NCBI GenBank assembly: GCA_011524525.1
Contig: WTKE01000108.1
Coordinates: forward strand, 1-64,000
Length of the DNA: 64,000 nt
DNA from: Bacillus sp. (in: firmicutes)
GTDB lineage: Bacteria; Bacillota; Bacilli; Bacillales; Cytobacillaceae
Reading direction: 5' to 3'
The notes under the pieces were generated by a model. That model saw only the letters and a program-made list of their open reading frames with translations. It searched no databases and was not told where the DNA came from. The position numbers and the translations under genes were made by a program. Below, in pieces: positions 7,759-17,029 of the stretch (position 1 is its first letter; each line of letters starts with the position of its first letter).

Positions 7759-8817
7759 TTATAGTAAGTAAAAACCAATCCCCATAATAAAATAGGCAGC
7801 TAGCAAGGTCGCCCCTTCAAACCAGTTGGATTCTCCATCGTTTGCAATGATAATCGACAATAACACAGCCGACGCCATCGCAATCAGCTCTTGTATAGTG
7901 AATACTAATGGCATCGGTGTTGGGAAAAATAACGAAACTAACACAAGCGCTGGTGCAACGAACATCGATATTTGCAGGGTCGAACCCACCGCAATTTCTA
8001 CTGCGATATCCATCTTGTTTTTATAAGCCATAATTACGGCCGATGCGTGCTCAGCAGCATTTCCGACAATGGCCACGATAATAACCCCGATGAAAAGCTC
8101 GGTCCATCCAAAGGTTTCTCCAACTACTTCAAAGGTATGAACGAGATTTTCAGAAACGTAAGCGACAGCAAGTGTGGCAATAAATAAAACTCCGATCGCT
8201 TTGTTTCTTCCCCATTCTGGTACCTCTTCTTCATGTTCTCCACCTTCCTGAGTGGTTTGGTAGACCCCTCGATGAGTAACCAGCTTAAAAAATAATGCCG
8301 CTAAATATAAAAGAATTAAAATCACCGAGATGCCAATGCTTAAGGACATTTTTTCCGTTGGTTCCATGGTCATCGAAAATACTTCAGGTATTACAAATGC
8401 AACAATCACGGCAAACATTAATAATCCGGAATTATGCCTTGCATCAAACACATTAAAGGTTTGTCTTTTATATTTTAGTCCGCCGACAAAAAACGAAAGT
8501 CCCGCCACCAATAAAAGGTTTCCAAGTACAGAACCGGTTAATGAGGCAAGCACGACACCCGTTAATCCAGCTTTTAACGCAAATACAGAAATAATTAACT
8601 CAACCGCATTACCAAAGGTCGCATTCAATAATCCACCTACCCGTGGCCCCGTAACAATAGCCAAGCTCTCGGTCGCTCTCCCCATGAAGCTAGATAACGC
8701 AATAATCGTTAAACAGTAGATAATAAACATAATAATGCTCGACCAGTGCATCATTGTACCAATCACAGATAACGGTACACCAACAAGGACCAATATCATG
8801 AATACTTTATTTGCCAT
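7759..8817 (-). CDS. yfkE: Ca2+/H+ antiporter YfkE (CaCA/CAX family)
   Basis: 352 aa with about eleven transmembrane helices. Two inverted family repeats are visible: FGNAVELIISVFALKAG (about residue 70) and GNAAEHASAVIMAYKNKMD (about 250), whose acidic residues bind Ca2+ in the B. subtilis YfkE structure. An acidic loop (GGEHEEEVPE, about 190) separates the halves. It exports calcium in exchange for protons. Gene order relative to yfkD and yfkF is as in B. subtilis, with extra genes between. Confidence 0.92.
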   Translation of the reverse strand: MANKVFMILVLVGVPLSVIGTMMHWSSIIMFIIYCLTIIALSSFMGRATESLAIVTGPRVGGLLNATFGNAVELIISVFALKAGLTGVVLASLTGSVLGNLLLVAGLSFFVGGLKYKRQTFNVFDARHNSGLLMFAVIVAFVIPEVFSMTMEPTEKMSLSIGISVILILLYLAALFFKLVTHRGVYQTTQEGGEHEEEVPEWGRNKAIGVLFIATLAVAYVSENLVHTFEVVGETFGWTELFIGVIIVAIVGNAAEHASAVIMAYKNKMDIAVEIAVGSTLQISMFVAPALVLVSLFFPTPMPLVFTIQELIAMASAVLLSIIIANDGESNWFEGATLLAAYFIMGIGFYLL

Positions 8818-8908
8818 AATGTCTTCCTTCTTCCATGTAAAATTTATCAGTTATAAAAACTCGGTAACGAGACAGATTATAGATAGCTTCTTAAAAGGAG
8901 AGATCGCC

Positions 8909-9322
8909 ATGAATGTAAAAGATAAAGTACTACATATGTTTGATAAACACGCGATTGGAACACTCGCTACCATTCAAGATGGGAAACCGTTTAGCCGATT
9001 TATGCTCTTTTTTCACGATGGGTTGAAATTATATGCAGCTACTCACAAACACACGCATAAGCTAGATGATATAAATGCCAATCCGAATGTTCATATTTTA
9101 CTCGGTCTAGAAGCAGGAAGCTTTACCAGCCATTATTGCGAAATGGAAGCAACCGCCTCTATTGAGGAATCACCAGACCTCCGGAAAAGATTTTGGGACG
9201 ACTCGTTAGCTGAATGGATGTCGGGCTCGGATGATCCGAATTACGTATTATTAGCTTTTAAGCCAGAAAAAATACTATATTTTGAAAAAGCTGGAAGTGA
9301 GCCGGAAGAGCTAACCATGTAA
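8909..9322 (+). CDS. Pyridoxamine 5'-phosphate oxidase-like flavin-binding protein
   Basis: 137 aa, a single split-barrel FMN-binding domain: AIGTLATIQDGKPFSRFMLF, then LYAATHKHTHKLDDINANPNVHILLG and a C-terminal LLAFKPEKILYFE. This is the general stress protein 26 type of the family. Cofactor (FMN or F420-like) and substrate cannot be told from sequence. Start at 8909 is fixed by AAAAGGAGAG; the longer frame from 8735 reads antisense through yfkE and is not real there. Confidence 0.85.
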   Translation: MNVKDKVLHMFDKHAIGTLATIQDGKPFSRFMLFFHDGLKLYAATHKHTHKLDDINANPNVHILLGLEAGSFTSHYCEMEATASIEESPDLRKRFWDDSLAEWMSGSDDPNYVLLAFKPEKILYFEKAGSEPEELTM

Positions 9323-9325
9323 AAC

Positions 9326-9358
9326 GAGGGGCAGAAAAATTCTGCCCCTCCCTTTTAT
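9326..9358. terminator. Bidirectional terminator
   Basis: GAGGGGCAGA-AAAAT-TCTGCCCCTC followed by CCTTTTAT on the plus strand. It separates the flavin protein from the convergent OsmC gene. Confidence 0.8.
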
Positions 9359-9360
9359 AA

Positions 9361-9747
9361 TCACTTTGAAGCAATTTCAAACGTTTCAATGATCTCAATT
9401 TTTCCAATCACGGATTGAACCATCGAGCAGTTTTTCCGTGTTAATTCCATTGCCTTATGGATTTTCTTTTCGTCTAGGTTCACACCTTTAATCGTAAAGT
9501 GAACTTTAATCAACTCAACTCGATCCGCTTCCTCTTTGTTTCTTTCCACATCTGTAGCAATATGTATATCTTCAATCGTCATGCGCATCTTTTCAAGCAC
9601 TTTGCGAAGAACTCCCCCGCTACATACAGCAACTGAAGCAACTAAAAGCTGATAAGGACGGAATCCGTAAGCTTCATCACCAGCCACATCTAATCTTCCA
9701 TATGGTGTTTCTGTATAAAACCCAACATCCTTCATATGAAATTCCAT
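9361..9747 (-). CDS. OsmC/Ohr family protein
   Basis: 128 aa. The two reactive cysteines of the family are present: VAVCSGG (about residue 42) on the central helix and RKNCSMVQ (about residue 107). OsmC-like proteins reduce organic hydroperoxides with thiols; this shorter YhfA-like branch has less certain activity. A GAGGTGAG RBS is present. It is divergent from yfkF. Confidence 0.82.
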   Translation of the reverse strand: MEFHMKDVGFYTETPYGRLDVAGDEAYGFRPYQLLVASVAVCSGGVLRKVLEKMRMTIEDIHIATDVERNKEEADRVELIKVHFTIKGVNLDEKKIHKAMELTRKNCSMVQSVIGKIEIIETFEIASK

Positions 9748-9889
9748 TTTTTCTCACCTCGATATGATTTTTATACACATGAGACTACACTATTTTTCCA
9801 TTTTTAAAAAGAACTTCAACACAAAAATTTGTTTCAACCTTCGAAATATTCTTGTATGATGGGAGAAGAAATATGAAGGAGAAACAATC

Positions 9890-11071
9890 ATGAAAAATAG
9901 TAAATATGCTTTCTGGATCCTCGTCAGTATTGTAGCGATTTCAGGCTTTAGTCAAGGAATGCTGCTGCCATTAGTCGCGGTTATTTTTGAAAAAAGCGGG
10001 ATCAGTTCCGGAATGAATGGAATGAATGCTACTGCTTTATATATAGGAATTCTTCTAGCCTCTCCTTTTATGGAGCAGCCGCTTCGAAAATTTGGATATA
10101 AAAACATTATTTTATTCGGAGGATTGTTGGTGGTCGTTGCCCTGGCCCTTTTTCCTTTGTGGCAAAACTTTTGGTTTTGGCTTTTGCTTCGCTTTTTCAT
10201 TGGGATAGGCGACCACGCCCTTCACTTTGCCACACAAACGTGGATTACTTCTTCTTCTCCAGAAGCAACGAGAGGAAGAAATCTTTCGTTGTACGGATTG
10301 TTTTTTGGCATCGGATTTGCGGTTGGACCACTGATGACACCGCTTGTTAACATTAGTCCTTCCCTTCCCTTTATCATCTCATCAGGCATGTGTCTCATCG
10401 GATGGGTGTTTATTTTTGCCTTAAAAAATGAATATCCTGAGAATGATGAAGGGATTGGAGGCTTTAAAGACACGGGAAAACGGTTTGGTCAAGCTCTAAA
10501 GTACGGCTGGGTGGCATTTTTACCACCGCTTGCGTATGGTTTTTTGGAATCCTCATTGAATGGAATATTCCCGGTATATGCCCTCAGATCTGGTATTGAA
10601 GTGTCAGAAGTGTCGATCTTGCTGACTTCCTTCGCAGTGGGTGGGATTATTACACAGCTGCCACTCGGAATCCTTAGTGACCGCTTTGGTCGTCGAAAAG
10701 TGTTGATTGTTATTTTATTTCTTGGATTTACGAGCTTCTCAGCAGCGAGCTTTTTAGAAGAATCCTTCCTTGGCTTATTTATTTGTTTCCTATCAGCCGG
10801 AATGGTAGTAGGTTCAACCTTCTCGCTTGGAATAGCGTTTATGACAGATATTATGCCGAAAAATCTATTGCCTACAGGAAATCTGCTTTGCGGAATCGCC
10901 TTTAGCCTTGGAAGCTTAACAGGACCATCGATTGGTGGAGTCATCATACAAGCCTTCCATCAAATCAGCTTTTTCCATATCGTCAGCACGCTTCTTTTTT
11001 CCATCTTCCTTGTAATTGTTGTGTTTGGAAAACGGATGAAGGTAAACTTAGCCAGTGAAAAAAGTGTGTAA
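9890..11071 (+). CDS. yfkF: MFS transporter YfkF
   Basis: 393 aa, twelve predicted transmembrane helices. The motif GILSDRFGRRKVL between helices 8 and 9 (about residue 260) is the loop signature of the major facilitator superfamily, and a weaker equivalent MEQPLRKFGYKN lies in the first half. Proton-driven export of small molecules is the family role; substrate unknown. Matches YfkF by context between yfkE and yfkH. RBS GAAGGAG precedes the ATG. Confidence 0.85.
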   Translation: MKNSKYAFWILVSIVAISGFSQGMLLPLVAVIFEKSGISSGMNGMNATALYIGILLASPFMEQPLRKFGYKNIILFGGLLVVVALALFPLWQNFWFWLLLRFFIGIGDHALHFATQTWITSSSPEATRGRNLSLYGLFFGIGFAVGPLMTPLVNISPSLPFIISSGMCLIGWVFIFALKNEYPENDEGIGGFKDTGKRFGQALKYGWVAFLPPLAYGFLESSLNGIFPVYALRSGIEVSEVSILLTSFAVGGIITQLPLGILSDRFGRRKVLIVILFLGFTSFSAASFLEESFLGLFICFLSAGMVVGSTFSLGIAFMTDIMPKNLLPTGNLLCGIAFSLGSLTGPSIGGVIIQAFHQISFFHIVSTLLFSIFLVIVVFGKRMKVNLASEKSV

Positions 11072-11175
11072 TTCTCTAACTTTTTACTCATTTTAAAATT
11101 AAAACTATTACAATGTATGTAAACATGGTATATTCTCCACCCATCTAAGGAAGAAAAATATAATGAGCAAATCCC

Positions 11176-11273
11176 TTCTGAACTCATAAAAAATATGGTA
11201 TGATGAACTTAATAAAATATAACCCAAGCAATTCTGCTGTCATCATTAGATGACAGCTTTCGTGTTTTTTAGG
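11176..11273 (+). promoter_or_regulatory. Leader of the zosA-like gene with internal terminator
   Basis: TTCTGA (11176-11181), 17 bp, TATGAT (11199-11204) form a modest promoter. About 30 bp on, GCTGTCATC-ATTA-GATGACAGC (11236-11257) is a perfect nine-pair hairpin followed by TTTCGTGTTTTTT, a terminator. It either ends yfkF transcription or attenuates the downstream ATPase gene. Confidence 0.5.
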
Positions 11274-11322
11274 GGTAATGACTTTGATTATTTTTCTCAA
11301 TTAGACGAATGGAGGAGAGAAT

Positions 11323-13242
11323 ATGAATACAGAATTAAAGGCTTTAGAGAGACCTATTGAAGCAAATGAAAGCTTTTTTGAAAAAATGAAGCCGCATGTG
11401 GAATTAATTGCTGCCATTACTAGTGGGGTTCTTATTGCGGTTGGCTGGACATTAGAAAAAATCGATTGGTCGACCGCTTCTATTGTTGCCTTTTTGTTCG
11501 CTTTTGTGATCGGTGGATTTGCTAAGGCCAAGGAAGGAATAGAAGATACAATTGCAGACAAGGAATTGAACGTAGAAATGCTGATGATTTTTGCTGCGAT
11601 TGGTTCGGCCATTATCGGTTATTGGACAGAGGGCGCCATTCTTATCTTTATTTTTGCGATGAGTGGTGCACTTGAAACGTACACCATGAACAAGAGCCAT
11701 AAGGAGATTTCCGCATTAATGGAGCTTCAGCCGGAAGAGGCACTCCTCATTCGCGGTGGATATGAGGCAACTGTTCATGTGAGCGAGCTTCGTATCGGAG
11801 ATCATATTTTAGTAAAGCCTGGGGAACGTGTTCCTTCAGACGGGAAAATTATTAAAGGCCAATCCAACTTAGATGAAGCGGCGATTACAGGGGAATCGAT
11901 TCCAGTAAGTAAAGGAATCGGAGAAGAAGTGTTTGCTGGTACGGTGAATGTTAATGGATCTCTAACTGTTGAAATCACGAAACCAAGCAGCGACACCCTA
12001 TTTCAAAAGATCATTCAATTGGTTCAATCCGCACAAAGTGAAAAATCACCTTCTCAGCTTTTTATTGAGAAATTTGAAGGGACTTATGTAAAAGTTGTTC
12101 TTGCCGTCGTAGTACTTATGATGTTTGTTCCACATTATGTTCTTGGCTGGAGTTGGACGGAAACCTTTTATCGGGCGATGATTTTACTTGTGGTTGCCTC
12201 CCCTTGTGCGTTAGTTGCGTCGATCATGCCGGCCACCTTATCTGCCATTTCCAATGGCGCGAAGCACGGCATCCTTTTTAAAGGCGGGGTTCATCTAGAA
12301 AATCTTAGCCACCTGCAGGCCATTGCCTTTGATAAAACAGGAACTCTTACAAAAGGGAAGCCTGAGGTAACAGATATCATTGTGGCTGATGCTTCGGAAA
12401 GGCAGTCCCTTTTACAAGTAGTGGCATCCATTGAGAATCATTCGAATCATCCACTAGCTCAGGCAATTGTTACTTATGTAAAAAAAGAAACAGGATCTAC
12501 GCTAGCTCATCCAGATAGCATTGAAGATGTATCAGGATATGGGGTGAGAGCAAGTCTTGACGGACTGGATTGGAAAATTGGGAAAGCTGACTTTGTTGGC
12601 AAGATCGAGGCAGAAACCTTTTCTAAAGGAATAGCCAAACAGCTCGCATCTGAAGGGAAAACGATTGTTTTTGTGAAGCAAAATGAGACGCTTGTTGCTC
12701 TTATTGCATTAAAGGATGTGGTACGTGAGGAAACAAAAGCGGCCATTGATTTGTTAAAAGCAAAAGGGATTTACACAATCATGCTAACGGGCGACAGTGA
12801 GAAAACAGCTGAAGCCATCGCTGGCGAAAGTCATGTGAATGAATATGTAGCCGAATGCCTGCCAGAAACAAAGGTGGAAAAGTTAAAAGACATTCGGAAG
12901 CGTTTTGGAACTGTTGCAATGGTTGGAGATGGAATTAACGATGCACCTGCCCTAGCAACCGCAAATGTGGGAATTGCCATGGGTGAAGGGTCAGATGTGG
13001 CACTTGAAACAGCTGATATCGTGTTGATGAAAAATGATCTTCCTCGTATTGCCGAAGCCATTACATTATCACAAAGAATGAATCGTATTATTAAACAGAA
13101 TGTCATTTTTTCTATCACGGTCATCATGTTGTTAATCGCTTCAAACTTCCTCCAATTTTTAGACCTACCTTTTGGGGTCATTGGACATGAAGGTAGTACG
13201 ATTCTTGTTATTTTAAACAGTCTACGTTTATTAAAGTCATAG
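11323..13242 (+). CDS. zosA: ZosA-like P1B-type metal-transporting ATPase
   Basis: 639 aa. Has the heavy-metal P-type hallmarks: actuator motif TGES (ITGESIPV), the transmembrane SPCALV metal site, phosphorylation motif DKTGTLTKG, nucleotide-binding HPLAQA, and GDGINDAPALATA. No N-terminal metal-binding CxxC domain, and length equal to B. subtilis ZosA (YkvW), the PerR-regulated zinc importer. Cadmium/zinc export (CadA-like) is the alternative. A terminator-like hairpin lies in the leader. I see no convincing PerR box. Confidence 0.85.
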   Translation: MNTELKALERPIEANESFFEKMKPHVELIAAITSGVLIAVGWTLEKIDWSTASIVAFLFAFVIGGFAKAKEGIEDTIADKELNVEMLMIFAAIGSAIIGYWTEGAILIFIFAMSGALETYTMNKSHKEISALMELQPEEALLIRGGYEATVHVSELRIGDHILVKPGERVPSDGKIIKGQSNLDEAAITGESIPVSKGIGEEVFAGTVNVNGSLTVEITKPSSDTLFQKIIQLVQSAQSEKSPSQLFIEKFEGTYVKVVLAVVVLMMFVPHYVLGWSWTETFYRAMILLVVASPCALVASIMPATLSAISNGAKHGILFKGGVHLENLSHLQAIAFDKTGTLTKGKPEVTDIIVADASERQSLLQVVASIENHSNHPLAQAIVTYVKKETGSTLAHPDSIEDVSGYGVRASLDGLDWKIGKADFVGKIEAETFSKGIAKQLASEGKTIVFVKQNETLVALIALKDVVREETKAAIDLLKAKGIYTIMLTGDSEKTAEAIAGESHVNEYVAECLPETKVEKLKDIRKRFGTVAMVGDGINDAPALATANVGIAMGEGSDVALETADIVLMKNDLPRIAEAITLSQRMNRIIKQNVIFSITVIMLLIASNFLQFLDLPFGVIGHEGSTILVILNSLRLLKS

Positions 13243-13245
13243 AAA

Positions 13246-13272
13246 GAGCCGGGGATCTTCCCCGGCTTTTTA
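13246..13272. terminator. Bidirectional terminator
   Basis: GCCGGGGA-TCT-TCCCCGGC followed by TTTTTAG; T-rich on the minus side too. Lies between the convergent zosA-like gene and yfkH. Confidence 0.85.
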
Positions 13273-14094
13273 GCATGCTTTGTCTTTCATTTTGCTATAT
13301 AGTGCGTTAATTTCTCCACCAATAATCATAATTACTCCCGACATATAAAACCAAATCATTAATACGATGATAGCTCCAATACTTCCATACGTTGCCGTGT
13401 AATTGCCGAAATTACTTACATAGTAGGAAAAGGCAAGCGAAACAAGAGCCCAGCCGATGGTTGCAAAAATCGCACCCGGCACCGCACGGACACATTTGAA
13501 TTTTTTATTTGGTGCAATCCAGTAGAGACCGACAAAGACGGTAAACAAAATAAGCGAACTAACCACCCAACGTAGTGCATTCCAAATCGATAAAAATTCA
13601 TCAGATAATCCAAAGGTAGAAAATAAGAAAAGGCCGATTTGTTTACCGAAAACAGGAAGCAATAAAGCGACAATAAAGACAAAGATCATCGCGAAGGTTA
13701 GCAGGATAGACATGCCCCTAGCGACAATAAAGGAACGACTCTCCTTCACATCATATGCATGGTTAAAAGCTTTAACAATGGCATTAATCCCATTTGACGC
13801 TGACCAAATGGTGGCAATAATACCGAATGACAGCAAGCCTCCATTCCTTTTTTCCATAATGTCGTTTAAGTTGGTTTCAATTAGTGTAAAGGTTTCTGTT
13901 GGAGCAAAATCTTCCACAAACCCTAGGAGCTCTGGTTGAGAAATGGGCAAAAACGAAACCAGCGTTGCTAAAAATATTAACAATGGAAATAAAGAAAGCA
14001 GAAAGAAGTAGGCTAGCTGTGCAGCCAGTCCAAATACATCATCCTGCAATACTCTTTTTGTAAGTAAGGTAAGAAATCTCAGATTAATAACCAT
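13270..14094 (-). CDS. yfkH: YihY/BrkB family membrane protein YfkH
   Basis: 274 aa with about six transmembrane helices. The YihY signature is seen: LAAQLAYFFLLSLFPLLIFL near the N-terminus, IWSASNGINAIVKAFNHAYDVKESR (about residue 100), and the glycine-rich NYTATYGSIGAIIVLMIWFY near the end. Members were once called ribonuclease BN in error; the role is probably membrane transport or envelope related. Last gene of yfkJ-yfkI-yfkH. Confidence 0.88.
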   Translation of the reverse strand: MVINLRFLTLLTKRVLQDDVFGLAAQLAYFFLLSLFPLLIFLATLVSFLPISQPELLGFVEDFAPTETFTLIETNLNDIMEKRNGGLLSFGIIATIWSASNGINAIVKAFNHAYDVKESRSFIVARGMSILLTFAMIFVFIVALLLPVFGKQIGLFLFSTFGLSDEFLSIWNALRWVVSSLILFTVFVGLYWIAPNKKFKCVRAVPGAIFATIGWALVSLAFSYYVSNFGNYTATYGSIGAIIVLMIWFYMSGVIMIIGGEINALYSKMKDKAC

Positions 14095-14119
14095 TCCATT
14101 CCCCCTTGTTTACTATGAA

Positions 14120-14446
14120 CTATTCCTCTTCCTTTTGAAATGCCTCTTTCGTTTCCTTTACAATCCCCGTTACCGCTGGTGTGACTTCGCGAAGTTCCTC
14201 CACCTTGTCAGCGATAAAAGATATATCTCCACTCACCTGCTCCACGGTTGAACGAATTTTTGTTGTTGCGTCCTTCACTTGTTCGACCACTTCATCTGGG
14301 TGCTTGATATAATAGGATAATTCTCCACTTGTCTTTTTACAGCTTTGTACAACAGCGTGTCTCGTGTCACGATCAAGCAAACTGATTGCCCCTCCAGCAA
14401 GAGCTCCCCAAAGAACACCTGTCCAAAACTTTTTTGTACCACTCAT
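14120..14446 (-). CDS. yfkI: YtxH-like protein YfkI
   Basis: 108 aa. A short N-terminal hydrophobic, glycine-rich segment (FWTGVLWGALAGGAISLL) is followed by a long amphipathic helix region rich in Lys, Glu and Val, typical of YtxH-domain envelope or stress proteins. Start at 14446 has GGGAGGG upstream; the longer frame overlaps the end of yfkJ. Stop of yfkJ and this start are separated by one base, so they are translationally linked. Confidence 0.78.
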   Translation of the reverse strand: MSGTKKFWTGVLWGALAGGAISLLDRDTRHAVVQSCKKTSGELSYYIKHPDEVVEQVKDATTKIRSTVEQVSGDISFIADKVEELREVTPAVTGIVKETKEAFQKEEE

Positions 14447-14447
14447 C

Positions 14448-14933
14448 TCATTTTCCCTCCCAGCTTGCATTCTCATTCGTTTGAATTTCTTGTAATAAAC
14501 GTTCACAGCCGATCTTTAATAAATCAAACACTTCTTGAAAGTTCCCGGTAAAGTACGGGTCTGGAACATCCACTTTTTCTGCCTCCGGAACATAATCAAG
14601 TAGTTTTACAATTTTGGCACTCGACTGAAGAGACTTCAGCTTATGTATATTTTTTTCATTTTGAGAGTCCATTGCCACAATATAATCAAACTCGTTCAGA
14701 TCAGCCGTAGCGATTTGTCTCGCCACCTGACCTTCAAAACTAATCTGATGCTGAGTTAATATATCCTGTGTTCCCTGATGAGGAGGCTTCCCAAGATGCC
14801 AATCCCCCGTACCCGCAGAGTCAACCGTTATTTTATGTTCTAATCCTTCCCTTTTCACTAAATCACGAAACATCGCCTCTGCCATTGGTGAACGACAAAT
14901 ATTCCCGAGGCATACAAATAAAACTTTTACCAT
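14448..14933 (-). CDS. yfkJ: Low molecular weight protein tyrosine phosphatase YfkJ
   Basis: 161 aa. P-loop [13 protein letters not shown] (residues 8-20) supplies the nucleophilic Cys and Arg (CX5R), and VPDPYFTG (about residue 126) the general acid Asp. B. subtilis YfkJ removes phosphate from tyrosine residues and has been tied to ethanol stress resistance. First gene of the yfkJ-yfkI-yfkH operon; divergent from yfkK. Confidence 0.93.
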   Translation of the reverse strand: MVKVLFVCLGNICRSPMAEAMFRDLVKREGLEHKITVDSAGTGDWHLGKPPHQGTQDILTQHQISFEGQVARQIATADLNEFDYIVAMDSQNEKNIHKLKSLQSSAKIVKLLDYVPEAEKVDVPDPYFTGNFQEVFDLLKIGCERLLQEIQTNENASWEGK

Positions 14934-15078
14934 AACTATTCCCTCCTTTCTACATTTTGTAGGAAAAGGAACGGCTTTTCAACCTTTCAGGAAGGAAGTT
15001 GTCGAAATTCATTTGACTTTTATAAGGGAACATGGAAAGATAATTTTACAAGCTTGCAGAAAAAGGGGAGAACAAACG

Positions 15079-15303
15079 ATGAACTTATCTGAAAAATCAG
15101 TAGAAAACGTGGAATATATGATTGAAAAGATAAAAGAAAAGTTAAAGGTATTAAATTTAGGGGCCATCAAGCCATCACACTTTGATGAAAATATGTATGA
15201 AGAGCTAAAAGAAATTTATGATCTAGTCATGAAAAGAGATTCGTTTAGCCCAAGTGAAACGCAAGCATTAGCGGAAGAATTAGGGAATCTAAGAAAACAA
15301 TAA
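15079..15303 (+). CDS. yfkK: DUF1128 family protein YfkK
   Basis: 74 aa, mostly helical, charged, no membrane segment. Sequence [19 protein letters not shown] and [11 protein letters not shown] is characteristic of DUF1128 (YfkK). Function unknown. Start at 15079 with AGGGGAG upstream. It keeps its B. subtilis place next to yfkJ. Confidence 0.85.
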   Translation: MNLSEKSVENVEYMIEKIKEKLKVLNLGAIKPSHFDENMYEELKEIYDLVMKRDSFSPSETQALAEELGNLRKQ

Positions 15304-15327
15304 TGAGCCGATTTTTTTAACGGCTGC

Positions 15328-15358
15328 ATGGCTCAGTTTACTATACTGAGCCATTTTT
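15328..15358 (+). terminator. Terminator of yfkK
   Basis: ATGGCTCAG / CTGAGCCAT stem followed by TTTTTAAT. Confidence 0.8.
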
Positions 15359-15403
15359 AATATCCTTTTTTGGTTGCCTGATGAGGGAAACAGCAGGTTT
15401 GAT

Positions 15404-15595
15404 CAATAAGCGGAGAAATTTCTCTTAATTAGAAAATAGCATTAAAAATAGCAGAAATAGACGGAAAGATTCCGTCTATTCAGTCAAAAAACGTGTAAAT
15501 GGGTGCTTTTCCTCTGCTTAATCGGAAAACCTCCGCTTATATCCCCTGAACAGAGCTCTACACTAAAGGATAACGGAAAATTCTCCGCTTATTTC
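15404..15595. repeat. Cluster of dispersed ~25-bp palindromes (family R25)
   Basis: Four imperfect palindromes of the type AATAAGCGGA-N4-TCCGCTTATT occur about 40-60 bp apart, for instance AATAGACGGAA / TTCCGTCTATT at about 15456-15480 and AACGGAAAATTCTCCGCTTA near 15571. The same family recurs at 37.9-38.1 kb. The 15304-15651 gap has no gene. Confidence 0.65.
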
Positions 15596-15651
15596 AATAT
15601 CCACACCAAAAATAAGTGTCAATTTCATAAATGTTGGCGATAAGCTCTTTT

Positions 15652-16632
15652 TTACTGGTCCAACACTTCAGTAATTAATAATGTATGATTCTCCCCTAAT
15701 GAAACTTCTTTATTTGAATCTAAGTATCGCACAAATGGTCTTTGAAGATTTCCTTTTACCTTCGTCACTATCGCTTTTTGCCCATTGTTTAATATAACCT
15801 TTGTTCCAGGAATAAAGTGTGGTACCTCTTGGACGAATAGCTTAACAAGGTCCGTGCTAAAAAGCGTTCCACTTTTTGTCATGACGTACTCCATCACCTC
15901 ATGGGGCGGAATTCCCTTTTTCGATAATGCGTTCTCGTACAGATTTGCGATACTGCAGATTTGAGCAAACTCATGTATTTCTTTTTCACGTAACCCTCTA
16001 GGGACTCCGCTACCATCAAAGGCTTCGTGGTGCTGATAGGCAACATGAGCTGAAAGCAAACTCACTTCTCTTGTTTTTCGTAAATATTCAAACCCTACCC
16101 TCGGATGATCATCCTCCAAAGGGGTTAGAACTTTTCCTAGGTCATGAAGCAATGTACCGACTGCTAAATCACGAATTTGCATTTGAGAAATTTGGTATTT
16201 TTTCGCAATTTGTAATGCAAGAAGGGTGACATTAACCGAGTGGGCATACTCTCGTAGGTCTTCTGCTAATGAAGAGGCAGGAATTAGTAGGATGGCCTTT
16301 CTTTTATTTACTTCCTCGACCAGTTTAATTGCGAGCTGTTGAATCGGTCTAATCGGAAGTTCTTCCTTTTTCTCTACCGCTTTATAAACCGCTTGTAGTA
16401 CATCTACTGCATCCACCCATGTTGGAACATCGAGCATCTCCTCCATGGAAATTCCGAATGACTCTGCATCCTCTATAAATAAATATCGAATATCAAGATC
16501 GATTAACTTTTGCAAGTATGTTGGATGGATCGAGCGTCCTGCTGCAAGAAGCACCCTTTTCTGCCGATCAAATACCGGTTTGGCCAATTGCATGGTACTT
16601 GGCTCATATTCATCAATTCGAATTAATCTCAT
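15652..16632 (-). CDS. HD-GYP domain protein, probable cyclic-di-GMP phosphodiesterase
   Basis: 326 aa. The C-terminal half holds the HD-GYP motifs: LLHDLGK (about residue 168), HHEAFDGSGVPRG (about 205) with the GYP loop as GVP, and FAQICSIANLYENA. The N-terminal part (LIRIDEYEPSTMQLAKPVFD) is the small domain common before HD-GYP in Bacillus. The family breaks c-di-GMP to pGpG or GMP; the Tyr to Val change in GYP makes the activity less certain. Start at 16632 has AGGGAG upstream. Confidence 0.85.
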   Translation of the reverse strand: MRLIRIDEYEPSTMQLAKPVFDRQKRVLLAAGRSIHPTYLQKLIDLDIRYLFIEDAESFGISMEEMLDVPTWVDAVDVLQAVYKAVEKKEELPIRPIQQLAIKLVEEVNKRKAILLIPASSLAEDLREYAHSVNVTLLALQIAKKYQISQMQIRDLAVGTLLHDLGKVLTPLEDDHPRVGFEYLRKTREVSLLSAHVAYQHHEAFDGSGVPRGLREKEIHEFAQICSIANLYENALSKKGIPPHEVMEYVMTKSGTLFSTDLVKLFVQEVPHFIPGTKVILNNGQKAIVTKVKGNLQRPFVRYLDSNKEVSLGENHTLLITEVLDQ

Positions 16633-16805
16633 GATTACTCCCTCTACATTCATTATTATCCTAAGTATACAAATTGTTCGTCTCTATTTCTATTGTCCTT
16701 TACTCCTAAGTTTCGCTTTGTCTATAGGATTGACAGGGGAATAGTTTGGAAGGGTCCTCCAAATAATATGTTTGAGTGATCCAGATTGAAAGGAGGGATG
16801 CTTGA

Positions 16806-16925
16806 ATGTTACGTAAATTTCTTATGATTTTACTTGCAGGTTTTCTAGTGACGTCTGTTGTTGCTTGTGACGACGAACCAGGAGAAGATGAGATTGGCGA
16901 TGGCGAAGTACAAGATGAGGAATAA
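16806..16925 (+). CDS. Small acidic lipoprotein
   Basis: 39 aa, too short for routine calling. AAAGGAGG nine bases before the ATG, a signal sequence MLRKFLMILLAGFLVTSVVAC with the lipobox VVAC, then an almost purely acidic tail (DDEPGEDEIGDG). The mature part would be a 19-residue lipid-anchored acidic peptide. I do not know its role. Confidence 0.75.
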   Translation: MLRKFLMILLAGFLVTSVVACDDEPGEDEIGDGEVQDEE

Positions 16926-16980
16926 GACTTTTAAAAGGCTCTTTTCCAAAACAAGAAACTTTACGCTTTTAAAAACAAGA

Positions 16981-17018
16981 AGGGAACAGCACTAGTTACG
17001 TGTTGTTCCCTATTTTTA
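16981..17018. terminator. Bidirectional terminator
   Basis: AGGGAACAGCAC / GTGTTGTTCCCT stem followed by ATTTTTAG on the plus strand, between the small lipoprotein gene and the convergent gene at 17030. Confidence 0.8.
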
Positions 17019-17029
17019 GTTATTGAGTC

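Noticed and set aside
11090-11130. PerR box upstream of the ZosA-like gene
   Set aside because: The AT-rich stretch has no adequate match to the inverted TTATAAT consensus.
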